From a virus: a stretch of DNA of 22,689 nucleotides. Every line of letters starts with the position of its first letter. Position 1 is the stretch's first letter. Shown here one piece after another: positions 16,450 through 22,689 of this stretch. A program made the translations under genes and the position numbers. A model generated the notes under the pieces. It was not told the origin of the DNA. It saw nothing but the letters and a program-made list of their open reading frames with translations, and did no database searches. The DNA is taken from positions 1 through 22,689 of the IMG/VR virus record IMGVR_UViG_3300017969_005705; one strand, given 5' to 3'.

Positions 16450-18417
16450 ATGTTTGATATTTTTTATATATCTAATGTCAAAGATGAAAACTTTTTTAAA
16501 ATAAAAAGCATTTACATTACTGTAAAAAAAGTTGACACAATTGAAGAAGCTCAAGAAAAATCCTTAACAAAATTTTTATGGGTTATTTGGAATGATGTTG
16601 ATGTAGAATTTAATTTTGATTTTATTCCTGATGAATGGAGTCAAAATATTACCCATGTGTTTAAAAATGACAATTGGTATGACGGTGTATGGTTATTACC
16701 AAAAGATATTAAGTTATCAAAAAAAGAAATAGAAAATAGATTTATTGTATCAAGAAAAGAAGTTGATCTTGTTGTATCAAAACCTATTAGTTTTGATATT
16801 TTTACTATAGAAACCTATAATGATTATTTATATGCTTTAGAAAATTCTAAAACCGAAATGTTTTGGGGCACGTGTAGTTCTATAGATACAGAAAATTTTA
16901 ATTTTAATTTTTATTTTCCTTTTTATGATAGATATAACAGGACAGAAAATCATGCATTTATACATAGAGTAGGAGATAAAGATTATTATAATGGGTTGTT
17001 TTTATTTTCTAAGCATAAACCAGTTACTAAAAAAGAAATTGATTATAGGCACTTAGTTTCTCGTAAGGAATGGGACATAGTTGCAAGTACACCTGTTAAG
17101 TATGATCAATTTAATATTGAAACATATGATGATTATCTATATGCATTAGAAAATTCTAAAACTGAAATGTTTTGGGCAAATACACCTAATATAGATACAA
17201 GCAATTTTGATTTTGATATGTATTTTACCCACGATAATGAATATGATAGAAAGATAAATCACGCATTCATCCATAGGGTTGATGATAAAGATTACTACAA
17301 TGGATTGTTTTTATTATCTAAGCATAAAATTTTATCAAAAAAAGAAATTGAATTTAGACATTTGGTTTCACGTAAGGAATGGGACATAGTTGCAAGTACA
17401 CCTGTAAATTACGCTATAATGAATGTAGATAATTACGATGATTATTTGCATGCATTCAAAAATTCCACTACAGAATTATTCTATGCAGTTCCGATGCAAG
17501 TTAAAGATATAGTTATTCCTAATTTATATTTTACACACGATGACGAATATAATAGAAAAGAAAATCATACATTCAAAAACATATGTAACGGAGAAGAAAA
17601 AGACAATGGAGTCTTTTTATGTTCAAAACATAAACCTATTAGTAAAAGAGAGCTTGAGCATCGACATATTGTACATAAAAAATCTTGGGATATTATTGTC
17701 TCTAGGCACAAGCCATATGATGTAGTGTTTATGAGTTATGATGAAGCATTGGCAGACAAGCACTATGAGCAATTGTTAAAGAAAGCACCTTACGCTACTC
17801 GGGTTCATGGTGTAAAAGGTATCCACCAAGCACATATACAGGCAGCAAAGCAATCGCAGTCTGAGATGGTATGGATTGTAGATGCCGATGCTATATTGTT
17901 GGATGATTTTAACTTTGATTTGTTTGTTGAGAAATGGGATAGAGAAACAGTTCACGTATGGAGATCAAAAAATCCTATTAATAATTTAGTTTATGGTTAT
18001 GGAGGAATAAAATTATTTCCCCGACAACTTACTGTCAACATGGATACTTCAAAGCCTGATATGACTACCTCAATCACAGATAAGTTTAAAGCTATGCAAG
18101 AAGTATCTAATATTACTGCATTTAATGTTGATGAGTTTTCGACTTGGAAATCTGCTTTTAGAGAATGTTGTAAATTAGCATCTAAGGTAATTGATAGACA
18201 AAAGTCTCAAGAAACTGAACAAAGATTAGATATATGGTGTACAATTGGCGAGGATAAAGAATTTGGAAAATATTCTATAGCTGGCGCAAAAGCAGGAAGA
18301 GAGTACGGTTATAAAAATCAAGATGATGTAGAAGCATTAAAGAAAATAAATGATTTTGATTGGTTAAAGGTTTATTGGAATGAATATAAAAATTTTAAAG
18401 AAATTAGAATAGATTAA
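16450..18417 (+). CDS. Tandem-repeat protein fused to a DxD transferase-like domain (655 aa)
   Basis: Residues ~1-420 hold four copies of a ~103-residue unit, roughly 1-112, 115-216, 219-320 and 322-420. Each has an acidic Asn/Asp/Phe segment (for example NFDFDMYFTHDNEYDRK), a DKDYYNGLFL-type strand, SKHK, and a closing VSRKEWDIVAS-type phrase. Units 2 and 3 are nearest; unit 1 is most diverged. Residues ~421-655 match the 308-residue protein at 2906-3832: RVHGVKG (451-457), VDAD (477-480, DxD type), INNLVYGYGGIK (510-521), W-x-x-x-FRE (566-572), IW-x-x-IG-x-D (595-602) and IAGAKAG (610-616). This part is probably a GT-A-like transferase. The repeats may bind the polymer or acceptor, or space the catalytic domain. 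No signal peptide is seen. Confidence 0.72.
   Translation: MFDIFYISNVKDENFFKIKSIYITVKKVDTIEEAQEKSLTKFLWVIWNDVDVEFNFDFIPDEWSQNITHVFKNDNWYDGVWLLPKDIKLSKKEIENRFIVSRKEVDLVVSKPISFDIFTIETYNDYLYALENSKTEMFWGTCSSIDTENFNFNFYFPFYDRYNRTENHAFIHRVGDKDYYNGLFLFSKHKPVTKKEIDYRHLVSRKEWDIVASTPVKYDQFNIETYDDYLYALENSKTEMFWANTPNIDTSNFDFDMYFTHDNEYDRKINHAFIHRVDDKDYYNGLFLLSKHKILSKKEIEFRHLVSRKEWDIVASTPVNYAIMNVDNYDDYLHAFKNSTTELFYAVPMQVKDIVIPNLYFTHDDEYNRKENHTFKNICNGEEKDNGVFLCSKHKPISKRELEHRHIVHKKSWDIIVSRHKPYDVVFMSYDEALADKHYEQLLKKAPYATRVHGVKGIHQAHIQAAKQSQSEMVWIVDADAILLDDFNFDLFVEKWDRETVHVWRSKNPINNLVYGYGGIKLFPRQLTVNMDTSKPDMTTSITDKFKAMQEVSNITAFNVDEFSTWKSAFRECCKLASKVIDRQKSQETEQRLDIWCTIGEDKEFGKYSIAGAKAGREYGYKNQDDVEALKKINDFDWLKVYWNEYKNFKEIRID
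17062..17405 (+). repeat. Intragenic tandem repeat with two identical 35-base blocks
   Basis: Bases 17062-17096 and 17371-17405 are identical over 35 bases. The period of 309 bases is exactly 103 codons, the repeat length of the encoded protein. Both encode RKEWDIVASTPV. Identity at the DNA level, with diverged flanks, points to recent duplication or gene conversion between repeat units 2 and 3 of the 655-residue protein. Confidence 0.85.
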
Positions 18418-18514
18418 TTCGTTACATCCTAAAAACGTTTTAGATTTGGGCTGTGGTTATAATGAATTTAAAGGAAAAATACATAATTTACTAGGGTTAA
18501 TCAATAGTAAATAA
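18413..18514 (+). pseudogene. Remnant of a class I methyltransferase (motif I region only)
   Basis: The frame starting just after an in-frame TAG at 18410-18412 reads to a TAA at 18512-18514 and contains HPKNVLDLGCGYNEFKGKI. This is a textbook SAM-binding motif I (V-L-D-L-G-C-G) with the segment that follows it in phage methyltransferases. There is no start codon, the N-terminal helix is missing, and the protein stops about 12 residues later, in place of the expected acidic motif II region (it reads LLGLINSK). The 5' end is cut by the end of the 655-residue gene and the 3' end by the late promoter-like motif of the next gene. It is too short to function and is best read as a leftover of a recombination event. 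Confidence 0.72.
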
Positions 18515-18517
18515 ATA
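18510..18517 (+). promoter_or_regulatory. Late promoter-like motif AATAAATA
   Basis: A NATAAATA match (the cyanophage form of the T4 late promoter -10 element) lies 13 bases ahead of the ATG at 18530, in the 112-base gap after the 655-residue gene. It overlaps the stop of the methyltransferase remnant. It could give the dehydrogenase its own transcript. The short leader that would result and the AT-rich background make this less certain than the site at 271-278. Confidence 0.42.
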
Positions 18518-18529
18518 TTAAAAAGCAGT

Positions 18530-19756
18530 ATGATGAAAATAGGATATATAGGCTTAGGCAAGCTAGGCATGCCCTGTGCCGAAGCAATTGTAGATAAAGG
18601 ATTCTTAGTCGAAGGATATGATATCAATACTGTATACAGCAAAAAAGTTCTTGTCTTAGACAGCATCGAATCAGCAGTAAAAAATAAAGATATTGTTTTT
18701 GTAGCAGTACCTACACCACATAGCAAAATGTATGATGGCGCGACACCATCCACAGATTTACCACCAAAGGATTTTACATATAATATAGTTACAGATGTTC
18801 TAATAGAAGCTAATAAGCATATGAACAAGAATCAATTATTAGTTCTAATTAGCACAGTTCTGCCAGGCACTGTAAGACGTGAGTTTGCTAAGTTAGTAAC
18901 GAATACAAGACTTATTTACAACCCATATCTTATTGCTATGGGAAGTGTAGCATATGATATGGTAAATCCTGAAATGGTAATGATTGGCACTCAAGATGGT
19001 AGCGAAACAGGCGACGCCAAACTGTTAAAAGAGTTTTATCAAAACATTATGGAGAATGATCCACGTTATGTAATTGGAACTTGGGATGAGTGTGAATGTA
19101 TTAAAGTATTTTATAATACTTTTATTTCAGCAAAGCTAAGTTTAGTTAATATGATACAAGACGTAGCTGAACGTCAAGGTAATATAAATGTTGATGTCGT
19201 TACAGAGGCACTAGCTCAGTCAGATAAACGTATTATGGGCCCACAATATATGACAGCGGGTATGGGCGATGGCGGAGCGTGTCATCCAAGAGATAATATT
19301 GCTCTGCGCTGGATGGGTCAACAGTTAGATTTAGGATATGATATTTTTGATTGCATTATGCAAGCTAGGGATATTCAAGCAGAAAATTTAGCTACAGTAT
19401 TAGTAACAGAATCTCAAAATAATGATTATCCAATAGTAATACACGGTAAAGCATATAAGCCAAATGTCGCATACACGGAAGGTAGTTACAGTATGTTGGT
19501 TGGACACTATTGTGAAGCAATGGGAGTAAAGCCAAACTATTTAGATCCATTGACTGGTGATAACTACGAACCACTTGGACCTTGTGTATTTTTATTAGCT
19601 CATAACTCATATGTTACCTATCAACATACAGGACAAAATTATGAGAATAAGCTATACTGTAAAATTCCTAATGATTCAATTGTAGTAGATCCGTGGAGAG
19701 CCTATAAAAATGATAAATGCAAAGTAATTCATTACGGTAATACTCGCCATGTATGA
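18530..19756 (+). CDS. UDP-glucose/GDP-mannose 6-dehydrogenase-like protein (408 aa)
   Basis: The N-terminus has the NAD-binding GxGxxG (G8-L-G-K-L-G13), a YDIN acidic end to the second strand, and VAVPTP at 58-63, as in nucleotide-sugar dehydrogenases that oxidise UDP-glucose or similar to the uronate by two NAD-dependent steps. The central helix region KVFYNTFISAKLSLVNM keeps the family Lys (K192) and Asn (N196). The catalytic-Cys loop is GDGGACHPRD with C251 present; the Lys that usually follows in family members is Arg here. The C-terminal nucleotide-binding domain runs to the end, including IHGKAYKPN. The start may be either of two consecutive ATGs at 18530 and 18533. The substrate sugar cannot be assigned. 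Gene remnants lie on both sides. Confidence 0.82.
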   Translation: MMKIGYIGLGKLGMPCAEAIVDKGFLVEGYDINTVYSKKVLVLDSIESAVKNKDIVFVAVPTPHSKMYDGATPSTDLPPKDFTYNIVTDVLIEANKHMNKNQLLVLISTVLPGTVRREFAKLVTNTRLIYNPYLIAMGSVAYDMVNPEMVMIGTQDGSETGDAKLLKEFYQNIMENDPRYVIGTWDECECIKVFYNTFISAKLSLVNMIQDVAERQGNINVDVVTEALAQSDKRIMGPQYMTAGMGDGGACHPRDNIALRWMGQQLDLGYDIFDCIMQARDIQAENLATVLVTESQNNDYPIVIHGKAYKPNVAYTEGSYSMLVGHYCEAMGVKPNYLDPLTGDNYEPLGPCVFLLAHNSYVTYQHTGQNYENKLYCKIPNDSIVVDPWRAYKNDKCKVIHYGNTRHV

Positions 19757-19969
19757 TATTGTTTTTATTTCATATAATGGGCCAAATGCTGATGAAAACT
19801 GGGCAGCATTAAATGGTGCACAGTTGGTGCAGATAAACCTTATGGAGAGCATGCCATAGCAGGGGCTAAAGCAGGCAGAGAATATGGTTATAAACATACA
19901 GGCAATGTAGAAGCATTAAAACAAATAAATGATTGTGATTGGTTAAAGGAGCAATTTGACAGTAACTAA
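19749..19969 (+). pseudogene. Internally deleted, frameshifted copy of the DxD transferase-like family
   Basis: The ATG at 19749 overlaps the dehydrogenase by 8 bases and opens a frame reading MYDIVFISYNGPNADENWAA, the N-terminus of this family (YDIIYLSYDEPNAEKNY in the 308-residue protein). After about 21 codons the match stops, and the frame ends at TAG 19857-19859. In another frame, from 19814 to a TAA at 19967-19969, the C-terminal end of the family appears: WCTVGADKPYGEHAIAGAKA and onward to INDCDWLKEQF, matching residues 596-640 of the 655-residue protein. About 150 residues, including the DxD motif, are gone and the frame is broken at the join. By hand, bases 19814-19949 and 18235-18370 match at about 107 of 136 positions without gaps. 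Confidence 0.85.
19945..19951 (+). promoter_or_regulatory. Ribosome binding site AAAGGAG selecting a TTG start
   Basis: AAAGGAG, one of the strongest Shine-Dalgarno matches in the window, ends four bases before the TTG at 19956. There is no ATG or GTG nearby in the methyltransferase frame, so this site decides the start. It sits inside the last codons of the broken transferase-like copy. Confidence 0.6.
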
Positions 19970-20633
19970 AATTTTAAACGGCATTGAATATTTGTATCCA
20001 GAAAATAATTTGATAGCACAAATAAAAAGAACTCTCAATTCATTTCCAGAATGCGAAGAGGCACTTACAGATGCGTTGTCTATTGGCCAACTGAAGAGTA
20101 AAATGTGGCTTATCGATCATCTACCAAATAATTTAGGTATTGTGTTTATTTGTGCAGGATGGTATGCTGTATTAGCGAGTATTATGTTTGAAAGTAATTT
20201 AAGGTTTGATAAAATTAGATCATTTGATATTGATAAATCTTGCGCTAATATCGCTGATACATTTAATAGAAAATATGTAGTTAATGGTTGGAAATTTAAA
20301 GCATCTACATTAGATATTCATAAATTAACATATCCGCTTACATATACAACATATCGAAAAGATGGCAGTAGTGTTGACTTGACAGAAATGCCTAATACAA
20401 TTATAAATACATCATGTGAACATATAGATAATTTTAGGTTATGGTATGATCATTTACCGCCTAATGTATTATTATGTTTACAAACAAATAATTATTTTGA
20501 AATAGAAGACCACATCAATTGTTCAAAATCGTTAGATCATTTCGCAGAAACAACTCCAATGTCTAATGTATTATTTGAAGGAGAGCTTCCTCTAGAAAAA
20601 TATAATAGATTTATGAGAATTGGCTACAAATAA
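19956..20633 (+). CDS. Class I SAM-dependent methyltransferase-like protein (225 aa)
   Basis: Residues 62-74 (VFICAGWYAVLAS) sit where motif I of a Rossmann methyltransferase is expected, with CAGW in place of GxG. RSFDIDKS at 88-95 is the acidic motif II that binds the SAM ribose, and NTIINTSCEHID at 147-158 takes the place of motif IV. Length and order fit a small-molecule or glycan O-methyltransferase; the substrate is unknown. The start is TTG at 19956, chosen because AAAGGAG precedes it by four bases and the next candidate starts would cut into conserved sequence. The start lies in the tail of the broken transferase-like copy, 14 bases before that copy's stop. It converges with the minus-strand gene, with a 10-base overlap of the two 3' ends. 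Confidence 0.7.
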   Translation: MTVTKILNGIEYLYPENNLIAQIKRTLNSFPECEEALTDALSIGQLKSKMWLIDHLPNNLGIVFICAGWYAVLASIMFESNLRFDKIRSFDIDKSCANIADTFNRKYVVNGWKFKASTLDIHKLTYPLTYTTYRKDGSSVDLTEMPNTIINTSCEHIDNFRLWYDHLPPNVLLCLQTNNYFEIEDHINCSKSLDHFAETTPMSNVLFEGELPLEKYNRFMRIGYK

Positions 20634-21721
20634 ATTTTATTGTAAAATTTAAATTTAGTAAAATCAAAAATATATTGTCTTCCATGAGGAGGCAGAACTA
20701 TTTTTCCAAAGTCTTTATGTAAGTCGTTATCATATATAAAATTTGGAATAGTAGTTTTGCTTACTTCAACTAGTTTGTCTAAATTATATTCTGCCACTTC
20801 TCTTGTTATGTGCCACAATTCATATGGATCTCTATTACAAAGATTTTTTACTTGCTCAACTACGGCAGTTATTCTATCTGATAATTTTTCATAATTGTCA
20901 AACTCATAATTAAATATAGAGTCATATAATTTGAATCCGTAATCTTGTAATTTTTTGTGTGCATATTGTTGCCCAACAATTATGAATGGTTTCAACATTG
21001 CTAAACAATAGCTAGTTTTTTCTGTAAAGAATATCTTATTATCAAATAATGATTGATGTTCAGTTTCTGGAACAATATGAATTGGTGCTTTATACCATTC
21101 GTTGGGCAAATACATTTTTACTAAATTAATCTGTTTTAAGTGGGTATCTTTTTCTTTGTAAGTATAATGCCTTTGTGATGCAAATGTTTTTATTTCTGGA
21201 GTCCAATGCTTAAAAATGTTGTTACTTTTTGGAATTTGTAAAACGTTGATATATCCATTATTTTCTAATTGCTGTTTGTAGATTTCATCTAAAAGTAAAC
21301 CTCGATGCTCTCTAAATTTTGCATTCATACATATAAATGTTTTATCAAACTTATAATTTATTAATTCAAATGGATCTAGATTGTATTCCTGATATAAATG
21401 CAAATCGCCTAAGCCAGTATTAAACCAGAAAGTTGGCCAATGTGTGATTGTAATATTTTCTTCAAGAACTCCTAACCGCCTTTCTATACGTTTTTTATCT
21501 ATGTCAAGATTACAAATAAAATGTAGTTTTAATTTTTTATAAATTTTACTAGATCGACTAGCTTTATGAAAAGTAACTGGCCAAGTATATTCATGTGGAT
21601 AAACTATGAAAAATTTGCCTTTTTTCATATTTTTTAGAACATATTGTACTTGAGTTGAAATAGTGCTAGATTGGCGAAACCAATGCTCGCCATTTTCTTT
21701 TATGTATAGATAATTATTCAT
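20624..21721 (-). CDS. GT-B-like transferase, exostosin/GT10-like C-terminal region (365 aa)
   Basis: This is the only gene on the minus strand. It is a paralogue of the protein at 5180-6355: KTFICMNAKFREHR at 127-140 matches KKFLCLNQNLKTHR, and the C-terminal donor-site-like region FFTEKTSYCL (231-240), KPFIIVG (244-250) and LQDYGFKLYDSIF (258-270) matches its counterpart in order and spacing. The N-terminal ~110 residues differ and are unique to this copy. The likely role is sugar transfer, with unknown donor and acceptor. The opposite orientation, convergent overlap with the methyltransferase and a 163-base divergent gap behind it suggest that it arrived as a separate unit. The start is the ATG read from 21721. 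Confidence 0.7.
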   Translation of the reverse strand: MNNYLYIKENGEHWFRQSSTISTQVQYVLKNMKKGKFFIVYPHEYTWPVTFHKASRSSKIYKKLKLHFICNLDIDKKRIERRLGVLEENITITHWPTFWFNTGLGDLHLYQEYNLDPFELINYKFDKTFICMNAKFREHRGLLLDEIYKQQLENNGYINVLQIPKSNNIFKHWTPEIKTFASQRHYTYKEKDTHLKQINLVKMYLPNEWYKAPIHIVPETEHQSLFDNKIFFTEKTSYCLAMLKPFIIVGQQYAHKKLQDYGFKLYDSIFNYEFDNYEKLSDRITAVVEQVKNLCNRDPYELWHITREVAEYNLDKLVEVSKTTIPNFIYDNDLHKDFGKIVLPPHGRQYIFDFTKFKFYNKIYL

Positions 21722-21850
21722 GAGAATTTTCTCGCTAATTAGAGTACACTTAATAAATCAGTAGTTACACTTGATTTCTCTACAAACTACCCAATATCTA
21801 TAAGTTGTAATTGATTATTCCATCTTTTTTTCAGTGTAGTGTTTTTTTGA

Positions 21851-21858
21851 CATAAATA
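21851..21858 (+). promoter_or_regulatory. Late promoter-like motif CATAAATA
   Basis: A NATAAATA match on the plus strand, 26 bases ahead of the ATG at 21885, in the 163-base divergent gap. The distance to the start codon is close to that of the TATAAATA at 271-278, which supports it. It would transcribe the cytidylyltransferase and the gene after it. Confidence 0.5.
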
Positions 21859-21868
21859 TTTAAAATTA

Positions 21869-21876
21869 TATTTATA
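21869..21876 (-). promoter_or_regulatory. Possible minus-strand late promoter motif TATAAATA
   Basis: Read on the minus strand, 21876 to 21869 is an exact TATAAATA, pointing toward the minus-strand transferase that begins at 21721. It lies 11 bases from the plus-strand motif, and the two form an inverted repeat (21852-21859 with 21868-21875). It would imply a leader of more than 130 bases, and AT-rich DNA makes chance matches common, so this is a weak call. Confidence 0.3.
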
Positions 21877-21884
21877 TAGGTATT

Positions 21885-22550
21885 ATGGAAAAAATAACAG
21901 CAGTTTTGCCTTGTAGATTAGGCAGTACAAGATTAAAATTTGATAAACAGTCAGCTCCGTTTGGTGATACAACGCTAATAGAATTAAAAGTTAACCAATT
22001 ATTAAAATCAAAACTAATTAATGATATAGTATTATCAACCGATGATGAAAAGATTTTTAAAAAATTTGCCAATGTTGACAGAGTAAAAGTTTACGAAAGA
22101 GATTCAAAACTATTGCATAGCACTGATAGTAATTCATTAATAGAAGTTTGTTTTCAACATGTACCTAACGGTTATGTATTGTTAACTCATTGTACAGTTC
22201 CATTTTTTGACGAGTATGATAAGGTAATTGAATATTACAAAGCAAATAATTGCGATTCAGTTTCAACAGCAAGAAGAATTGGATCTTTTGTAATGGATGG
22301 CGTTAATATAATGAATTGGAACCGCACAGGTAGTAATGACTTGTGGCCTAAAACACAAGAATTACCAAAATGGTATGAAATAGATAGTGCTGTAGAACCG
22401 TTTATGCATATAGATATAATGAAAGAACGCTATGATAGAGTAGGTTACAAGCCAATGTATTATGAAACCAACGCCTTACAATCAATTGATATTGACACTG
22501 AAGAGGATTGGAAGTTAGCAGAAACTCTTTATAAAAAATTAAATGGATAA
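21885..22550 (+). CDS. Cytidylyltransferase, CMP-sugar (NeuA/KdsB-like) synthetase (221 aa)
   Basis: It likely activates an acidic sugar by transferring CMP from CTP. The N-terminal AVLPCRLGSTRL at 6-17 is the nucleotide-binding loop of this family. LSTDDEKI (50-57), LLTHCTVPFF (99-108) and the closing IDIDTEEDW (201-209) follow in the family order; the last is the usual metal-binding end. The length of 221 is near that of known CMP-acylneuraminate and CMP-KDO synthetases. Which sugar it uses cannot be told; a phosphosugar nucleotidyltransferase with another substrate is possible. AGG four bases before the ATG and the late promoter-like motif at 21851 support the start. It would feed activated sugar to the transferases nearby. 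The stop overlaps the next gene by 8 bases. Confidence 0.8.
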   Translation: MEKITAVLPCRLGSTRLKFDKQSAPFGDTTLIELKVNQLLKSKLINDIVLSTDDEKIFKKFANVDRVKVYERDSKLLHSTDSNSLIEVCFQHVPNGYVLLTHCTVPFFDEYDKVIEYYKANNCDSVSTARRIGSFVMDGVNIMNWNRTGSNDLWPKTQELPKWYEIDSAVEPFMHIDIMKERYDRVGYKPMYYETNALQSIDIDTEEDWKLAETLYKKLNG

Positions 22551-22689
22551 CGATTTATTTCATAAATTTTTTAATAACACTAAAATTGTTGATCATGTCG
22601 GCGAAATTATTCCTGCTACTTATAATGATTGGATTGAATATCGTAATAATTATGATTTTTTCTTAGGTCATATCAAACAAGAACATTTG
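22543..22689 (+). CDS. 5' end of an unrecognised gene running off the window
   Basis: An ATG at 22543 lies 8 bases inside the end of the cytidylyltransferase gene, the same coupling seen repeatedly upstream. The frame stays open for all 49 codons to the window edge. The visible part (starting MDNDLFHKFFNNTKIVDHVG, then AT-rich-coded IIPATYNDWIEYRNNYDFF) has no recognisable motif. Position alone suggests that it belongs to the same sugar pathway. Confidence 0.65.
   Translation, partial: MDNDLFHKFFNNTKIVDHVGEIIPATYNDWIEYRNNYDFFLGHIKQEHL

Noticed and set aside
17540-17725. A 61-codon plus-strand frame inside the repeat gene
   Set aside because: It lies wholly within the 655-residue gene in another frame, in a region where that gene's repeat pattern is clear.
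18418-18529. Search for a short precursor peptide gene (RiPP-type substrate for the radical SAM enzymes) in this and the other gaps
   Set aside because: The only readable frame here is the methyltransferase scar. Other gaps in the block are 14 bases or less, and 21722-21884 has no start-codon frame with a leader/core-like sequence. The small protein at 298-645 does not look like a precursor.
21722-21733. Palindrome-like GAGAATTTTCTC beside the minus-strand start
   Set aside because: A 5-base stem with a 2-base loop, with no second copy elsewhere that I can see; too weak to call an operator.
1-22689. tRNA or rRNA genes, CRISPR arrays, insertion sequences
   Set aside because: No GC-richer cloverleaf-like segment, no regular short repeats with spacers, and no transposase-like frame or terminal inverted repeats were seen on reading; weak tRNAs could still be missed without a covariance-model search.

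Overview
The window reads as part of the genome of a marine, T4-like (tailed) phage with an AT-rich genome. The support is indirect: very high A+T by eye, genes packed with overlaps of 1 to 29 bases, few non-coding bases, T4/cyanophage-type late promoter motifs (NATAAATA) in three intergenic gaps, and gene types that recur in marine phage accessory regions (twitch-type radical SAM proteins, small GT-A-like glycosyltransferases, methyltransferases). I see no terminase, major capsid, tail tube, rRNA, tRNA or bacterial housekeeping gene, so the phage assignment is an inference. A very AT-rich marine bacterial surface-glycan island is the main alternative.

Layout. Bases 2-247 are the 3' end of a gene that enters from the left, possibly structural. 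A late promoter-like TATAAATA at 271-278 then leads into a long co-directional run. It starts with a small unknown protein (298-645), two paralogous DxD glycosyltransferase-like proteins (642-1538, 1531-2355), an unknown protein (2358-2906) and a third DxD transferase-like protein (2906-3832). Next comes the core of the window: eight radical SAM genes between 3829 and 15703, interrupted only by one GT-B-like transferase (5180-6355). Six of the eight carry a Cys-rich, SPASM/twitch-like cluster-binding segment in front of the radical SAM core. One carries such a segment behind the core, and one is a B12-binding-type (class B) enzyme with a long uncharacterised tail. An SGNH-hydrolase-like protein (15700-16446) and a 655-residue protein with four tandem ~103-residue repeats fused to a transferase-like domain (16450-18417) follow.

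The right-hand part is a mosaic. It holds a UDP-sugar/GDP-mannose dehydrogenase-like gene (18530-19756), a class I methyltransferase (19956-20633), a minus-strand GT-B-like transferase (20624-21721), a CMP-sugar-synthetase-like cytidylyltransferase (21885-22550) and the 5' end of one more gene (22543 onward). Two gene remnants flank the dehydrogenase: a methyltransferase motif I fragment at 18413-18514, and an internally deleted, frameshifted copy of the transferase-like family at 19749-19969.

How the genes may work together (inference). Nucleotide-sugar activation (cytidylyltransferase), sugar oxidation (dehydrogenase), transfer (five transferase-like proteins), methylation and possible acyl-ester chemistry (SGNH) look like a pathway that builds or remodels a glycan, either on the host surface or on the virion. 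The eight radical SAM enzymes would then supply unusual sugar or polymer chemistry, or act on a separate peptide or protein substrate. No candidate precursor peptide is visible in the gaps. Nothing in the sequence identifies the substrate.
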